Assembly (NCBI GenBank): GCA_001839685.1
Contig: MLAK01001186.1
Span: 1 to 30,291 of the forward strand
Source: Tritrichomonas foetus
Lineage: Eukaryota > Parabasalia > Tritrichomonadida > Tritrichomonadidae
DNA length: 30,291 nucleotides
Direction of reading: 5' to 3'
The notes under the pieces are model-generated. The model did no database searches and had not been told where the DNA came from. It saw only the letters and a list, made by a program, of their open reading frames with translations. The position numbers and the translations under genes are program-made. Shown here piece by piece: positions 26,555 through 30,291 of this stretch (position 1 is its first letter; each line of letters begins with the position of its first letter).

Positions 26555-27070
26555 AATTTGAATTGAAATTTTATTCTAGATTTTGGAAATTTCCATGAAT
26601 AGTCCAGATTTCACCGAACCTACGATTATTTCTTTCTTAAAATTTTATCGTTGCATCAATTGTATTCAATTTATGTAATTCTTGATAAAAAATTTTCGAT
26701 CGCTTTATCTCGATCATTCCGCATTTGAATACCTTCAAAATAGAATTTTATCAAATTACTTTCTCATATAACTCTTAATGTACATTATCATGCTTTTTTT
26801 CCTAGAATATCATTCAAATCACTTTATTTTACTTCAAAAAATTCATTACAATTTGAATTTCAAAGAATCTAAACCTTCAAATAAATGAAACAGTGTCTTG
26901 AAAACGCAATATAGGTTTTAAAAGTTTGACTGACTTTACCGTGAACATTTTTCATTAATTTGACCTTTCATTTGACCTTAAATGTTCACGATGAAAACTG
27001 CCTCACTATCGAAGAAAGAAAAAATGTAAGAAAAGAATTTTTTTAATAAATATTAAATAAATACATAAAA
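26555..27070. other. Spacer with a structured inverted repeat
   Basis: About 515 bp between the SCAMP start and the NOT-box gene stop. It contains the inverted repeat at 26940-26990 and otherwise A+T-rich DNA with no gene. Confidence 0.55.
26940..26990. repeat. Inverted repeat enclosing two direct repeats
   Basis: CGTGAACATTT (26940-26950) and AAATGTTCACG (26980-26990) are perfect 11-bp complements. The 29-base interior carries TTTGACCTT twice (26959-26967 and 26971-26979). It lies about 80 bp past the NOT-box stop and 385 bp upstream of SCAMP, so it could be a 3' hairpin or an upstream control site. Confidence 0.6.
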
Positions 27071-27658
27071 TCATTCGGTTTCAAGACATTCATATTCAAG
27101 TTTGAATGAGTTTCTAACACGCACACACCATCCATCTTGCGTGTTATGGTCAAAATATTCAAATGCGCCAATTTCGTAATGGTCGGTGATTTCTGTCGGT
27201 TCAGAAATTCTGTGGAACCATGTTTGGTACTTCGTATGAAACCTCCAGCCACGCTGCTTCAATTCATTGCCCGAAAAAAGTTGTTGGGGGGTTCCTGGAA
27301 AATAGAAAAATATATAGAATAATGTGGACAAATCGTATCGTCTAAAGAAATCTGACTGTAGTAATTTCATGTTTGGCGATTGAGGATACTCTGCTGGCGT
27401 ATTTACGAGATTCTGTGGTTTATAATCGGCGATGTCGAAAGGAACGTCTGGTATCAAATCTATTGAAGAAAAAAGTGCATGCGAGAAATCTTGTTGCGTC
27501 ATGTCGGTTTGCAAAAGTGTATCTGGACTTTTTAATTCGACTGGATTATAAAATTGGGTCTGATGAGCATTTGAGCTGGGTCCTTTTTTGGAGTATGGAC
27601 TTGAGTTGTTGTTTTTCTCGGGAGAAAATTCTGTTATTCTTTTTGGAGAAGCTCTCAT
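27071..27658 (-). CDS. Short NOT3/NOT5-type NOT-box protein (CCR4-NOT)
   Basis: A 195-residue protein whose second half is a NOT-box domain: YDLSTLFYIFFYFPGTPQQL (about 107-126), then LKQRGWRFHTKYQTWFHR, then PTEITDHYEIGAFEYFD, then WCVRVRNSFKLEYECLE at the end. This matches the NOT2/NOT3/NOT5 C-terminal domain of the CCR4-NOT complex, which binds NOT1 and drives mRNA deadenylation. The WRFHTKYQTWF form is closest to NOT3/NOT5. It lacks the N-terminal coiled coil of NOT3/NOT5 (human CNOT3 is about 750 residues). The first half is Ser/Pro/Asn-rich and probably disordered. The ATG at 27658 is supported by GAACTCATATG. A longer upstream exon is not seen. Confidence 0.88.
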   Translation of the reverse strand: MRASPKRITEFSPEKNNNSSPYSKKGPSSNAHQTQFYNPVELKSPDTLLQTDMTQQDFSHALFSSIDLIPDVPFDIADYKPQNLVNTPAEYPQSPNMKLLQSDFFRRYDLSTLFYIFFYFPGTPQQLFSGNELKQRGWRFHTKYQTWFHRISEPTEITDHYEIGAFEYFDHNTQDGWCVRVRNSFKLEYECLETE

Positions 27659-28250
27659 ATGAGTTCAAAATAGAAGAATTTACGTTTTTATATCACATGT
27701 CATTTCATCTTGAGGACGAAAAGGAAGTTTACTTCGAATCTGTTGCAACAGATTCGTATTGTAATTACATTTATTATTCATAGCTTATTATTCATAGCTT
27801 ATTATTCATAGCTTATTATTCATAGCTTATTATTCATAAGCATGATGAAGTATATTCCTAATTTCATATAAGTGTTCATCAATAAACGAATTAAAACATG
27901 CCAGTTATATTTCGTTCAATAAACTTTGTTTCATCTTCAAAGTTGGTAAGTATCCTTCTCAAAGCTTCATGATTTTGAGAAACATGATAAGTTAAACATT
28001 GTATAATAATTAAATATCCGAAACAATGAAACAAAGAAAGAAAGTTTAAACACACTGCATACTTTTTATTCATGGACTTCATGAAAACCGCATTTCCTTT
28101 CAACTAGAATATGCACTTCAAAATATTTAAAATTTCAATTTTTTTGTTTGATTTCAACGACGCATTTTTTCCTAAAAATAAATTCAAAAATTCTCACTCA
28201 TAACTTTTCCAAATTCTATATAATTTCACATGTTTCCTAAATACTCTATC
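27659..28250. other. Spacer with a 14-bp tandem repeat
   Basis: About 590 bp between the NOT-box start and the 3' end of the last kinase gene. It holds a five-unit tandem repeat and a weak minus-strand frame (27891-28103, TTG start) that is not accepted as a gene. Confidence 0.55.
27771..27840. repeat. 14-bp tandem repeat, five units
   Basis: TTATTATTCATAGC is repeated exactly four times (27771-27826), and a fifth unit ends in AAG instead of AGC. It lies about 110 bp upstream of the NOT-box ATG. Confidence 0.95.
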
Positions 28251-29492
28251 TCAAATTGGAAGTAAATTTCCACCTTTCTTGCTTCCAAGTGTGAGTTGGA
28301 GAGAATTACGTGATTGTAAACTTTTCCTTTGTGGCTGTCTTGCCCTTAATTGGGGCTGTGGTGCAGTTTTATTGAAATTCGCTTTATTGCAATTTTCAAA
28401 CGACATTGATCGAACCATTACTCCACTCAGTGGTGGTAATGGTTTCTCACCATCACCATCAACACTATTTCTTGATGCCATTGGTGAATATATACCATGA
28501 TCAGCGTGCCCTTCTCTAGAATTAAGTTTTGTCAATTGTTCAATTGATGCTGATGGCAATTTTGGCAGTTTGGGCGGTTTGACTGTCAAATTATTCTTTT
28601 TGACAACATTGGCGGTTGCTGCAAGCTTCAAAAATGGATGCTTCAAAATATCTTCGATAGAGATTCTATCATTTGGATTAACTTTCAACATATGAGTGAT
28701 CAATTCTTTACATGGATCTGATATGTATGACGGAACTTTATATTCAGCCTTCATGATTTGCTGAATCATAATGTTTGTGTTTGAGAGATTCCATGGGAAC
28801 TCGCCAGTAACCATAGCATATAAAATTACACCAAGTGACCAAATGTCACTTTTTCGTCCATCATAAACTTGTTTTGATAAACATTCAGGAGACACAAAAG
28901 CAGGCGATCCGCAAAATGTTTTCATGAGGTCATCTTCTTTGATGTATCCGCAAAGTCCGAAATCCGCAATTTTCACAAACGGGAACTTTTGAATCAAAAT
29001 ATTTTGTGGCTTTAAATCACGGTGCGCTACACCGTACGAGTGACAGTAAGCAATAGCACTTGATATTTGCTGGAATAGAAGTGCTGCTGTATTTTCCGCA
29101 ATTTTGCCATTTTTGATGATAAAATCATATAATTCGCCATTTGGACAATAATCAATCACTAAATAGAAGTTATTGTCATCGCTGAAAAAGTTATGGAGTT
29201 GAACGACATTTTCGTGCTTGAGAAGAGCCATCGCATCAATTTCTCGTTGAAATCGAGTAATATCCTCTGGAGTTCCTAAATTGTCTTTTGATACAACTTT
29301 GATTGCATAAATGGTCTTAGTTGCTATTTCTTCGGCCTTGTAAACTGTCGCAAAAGCACCCTGGCCGAGTTCATTCATAAATTTATATCCGCTTAGCTGA
29401 GTTGGCGAGCTTGGCGAACCATCGGACGTTCGAGGGCGGCTGGGAGAGCGTGGAGATCGGGTTTCAACAGACGAGCTTGATTTTGGCGGCAT
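28251..29492 (-). CDS. CAMK/AMPK-like Ser/Thr protein kinase
   Basis: A 413-residue protein. Residues 1-33 are Ser/Pro/Arg-rich. The kinase domain spans about 35-290: Gly loop GQGAFATVY (43-51), Lys65, Glu84, HRD Asp159 in HRDLKPQN, DFG Asp177, and an activation loop KTFCGSPAFVSPE with Thr192 in the position phosphorylated by LKB1-type upstream kinases. The CGSP motif and the WSLGVILYAMVTGEFPW segment (in parts) put it in the CAMK-like group near AMPK/MARK/NIM1. SPE replaces the common APE. The C-terminal 120 residues are basic and Pro-rich with no recognised domain. The start is supported by GTCATTAAATG, TCA at -7. The substrate is unknown. Confidence 0.93.
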   Translation of the reverse strand: MPPKSSSSVETRSPRSPSRPRTSDGSPSSPTQLSGYKFMNELGQGAFATVYKAEEIATKTIYAIKVVSKDNLGTPEDITRFQREIDAMALLKHENVVQLHNFFSDDNNFYLVIDYCPNGELYDFIIKNGKIAENTAALLFQQISSAIAYCHSYGVAHRDLKPQNILIQKFPFVKIADFGLCGYIKEDDLMKTFCGSPAFVSPECLSKQVYDGRKSDIWSLGVILYAMVTGEFPWNLSNTNIMIQQIMKAEYKVPSYISDPCKELITHMLKVNPNDRISIEDILKHPFLKLAATANVVKKNNLTVKPPKLPKLPSASIEQLTKLNSREGHADHGIYSPMASRNSVDGDGEKPLPPLSGVMVRSMSFENCNKANFNKTAPQPQLRARQPQRKSLQSRNSLQLTLGSKKGGNLLPI

Positions 29493-30060
29493 TTAATGAC
29501 GAAAATGTTTTAGATGAGTTTAATTTTATGAATTGAATTTCATAAAATTAATTTTTTTATCTCAAACTATTTACTTTTTTTTAAAAGAATATAAATGGCA
29601 AGTGCGAACTTTTTAAATAACAACTCTGAAAGACTCATATCAAAAGTTAAGCATGTCGAACTTTTTAATAAAAGCTTTTAAGAAGAAGTAAAGAACCTAT
29701 GTTCAGTAATTTGAGGGGAATAAAAATTGTTCGTTGAATAATTTTATCAAAAAATAATCTGTAAAATTTATCTTCAATTGATTTTTATAAAATCCAAGAA
29801 TTGTGAAGGTATTAATCGTTTTTTTTTATGAAAAGTACAATGTCCAAAATAGAGGAAGTGCTCATTTAATAGTTTTCCATGATTAACTTGGATCATTCAT
29901 GTTAAAGGCAAACAAAATGTTATAATGCTTTTGCGAGTCAAAATTCGAGTATGGAAATAATGAAAAAAAATAATATAAAGAGGATAATCAAACATACAGT
30001 TATGTACGTTAAAAATAATACAAAAATAAGATATTCTTCCTAATTTTTACTTTTTTTCTG
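29493..30060. other. Gene-free right flank
   Basis: A+T-rich DNA upstream of the last kinase gene. No gene or RNA is recognised before the repeat region at the end. Confidence 0.6.
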
Positions 30061-30084
30061 GATTTGAGTAGACCTATAAGTTGT

Positions 30085-30291
30085 GATTTTTTGCGCTTCG
30101 CTCAAAAAATCCCAACTGAAAATTTCATGAATGAGAAAACNAACGAAAAAACAAATTTAAACATGAAATTTCATCAAACCCAACAAATTCACATTAAAAA
30201 TTTCATGAATGAGAAAACCAACGAAATCATAAAGGACTTCGTCCGAGAAGCGTAGCTTCATTGAAAACATAAAAAATTAAATGAAAACACT
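30085..30291. repeat. Repeat region with hairpin and duplicated 30-bp unit
   Basis: A hairpin-forming stretch (30085-30111; GATTTTTTG and CAAAAAATC arms around GCGCTTCGCT) is followed by two copies of a 30-bp unit, AAAATTTCATGAATGAGAAA plus ten more bases, at 30119-30148 and 30197-30226. The lone N at 30141 reads C in the second copy. The block ends in GAAGCGTAGCTTC, another small palindrome. It is probably part of a dispersed repeat where the contig ends. Confidence 0.7.

Noticed and set aside
27373..27783. Plus-strand 136-residue frame
   Set aside because: It is antisense to the NOT-box gene, whose domain is unmistakable.
27891..28103. Minus-strand 70-residue frame with one hydrophobic segment
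   Set aside because: It begins with TTG; the first true Met leaves 63 residues, with no homology and no promoter motif. It could be real but cannot be supported.
1..30291. CRISPR array, prokaryotic operon or tRNA/rRNA genes
   Set aside because: Repeats here are direct minisatellites without unique spacers; genes are eukaryotic and singly promoted; no tRNA cloverleaf with T-loop consensus was recognised by eye.

Overview
This window looks like a piece of a parabasalid (trichomonad) protist genome, most likely Tritrichomonas-like. The DNA is strongly A+T-rich. Genes are single uninterrupted reading frames read with the standard code (TAA, TAG and TGA all end genes), with no obvious introns. 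The protein families are eukaryotic and typical of trichomonads: a Ras-type GTPase, a tyrosine-kinase-like (TKL) kinase with Sel1 repeats, an ankyrin protein of the DUF3447 type, a CAMK-like kinase, SCAMP, a NOT-box protein and pogo-like DNA transposons. Most genes have TCA 5-7 bases before the ATG, as expected for a trichomonad Initiator (Inr) with a very short 5' leader. The species assignment is inference; no rRNA or other species marker is present.

Layout, left to right: a Ras-like GTPase (minus, 702-1265) lacking the catalytic Gln61; about 1 kb without genes; a complete 2066-bp pogo/Tc1-mariner-type element (2281-4346) with about 335-bp near-identical inverted ends, TA target duplication and a frameshifted transposase; a protein joining a doublecortin-like domain to a P-loop NTPase (plus, 4449-6110); a 19-bp minisatellite; a short SPATA17-like IQ protein (minus, 6458-7099); a TPR/Sel1-like solenoid protein (minus, 7512-9074); an acylated ankyrin protein (plus, 9217-11088); a protein with about seven tandem ubiquitin-like folds (plus, 11330-13543); a possible small gene (plus, 14532-14903); a long coiled-coil protein (minus, 15431-17239), divergent from a kinase-Sel1-UBR-finger protein (plus, 17503-20193).

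The kinase gene is interrupted five codons before its natural stop by a second pogo-like element (20082-23643, TA duplication). As assembled, this holds a truncated first copy joined at a single N to a full 2066-bp second copy. Downstream lie a TRIC-like membrane protein (minus, 24034-24855), SCAMP (minus, 25568-26554), a short NOT3/NOT5 C-terminal-domain protein (minus, 27071-27658), a Ser/Thr kinase (minus, 28251-29492), and a terminal repeat region with another single N.

The genes do not form an operon. They are independent units for signalling (two kinases, a GTPase, an ankyrin scaffold), flagellar or microtubule work (DCX protein, SPATA17-like), membrane traffic (SCAMP, coiled coil, TRIC-like) and mRNA turnover (NOT box). 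The items most worth following are the kinase-Sel1-UBR architecture and its transposon-altered C-terminus, the poly-ubiquitin-like-fold protein, and the two transposon families.
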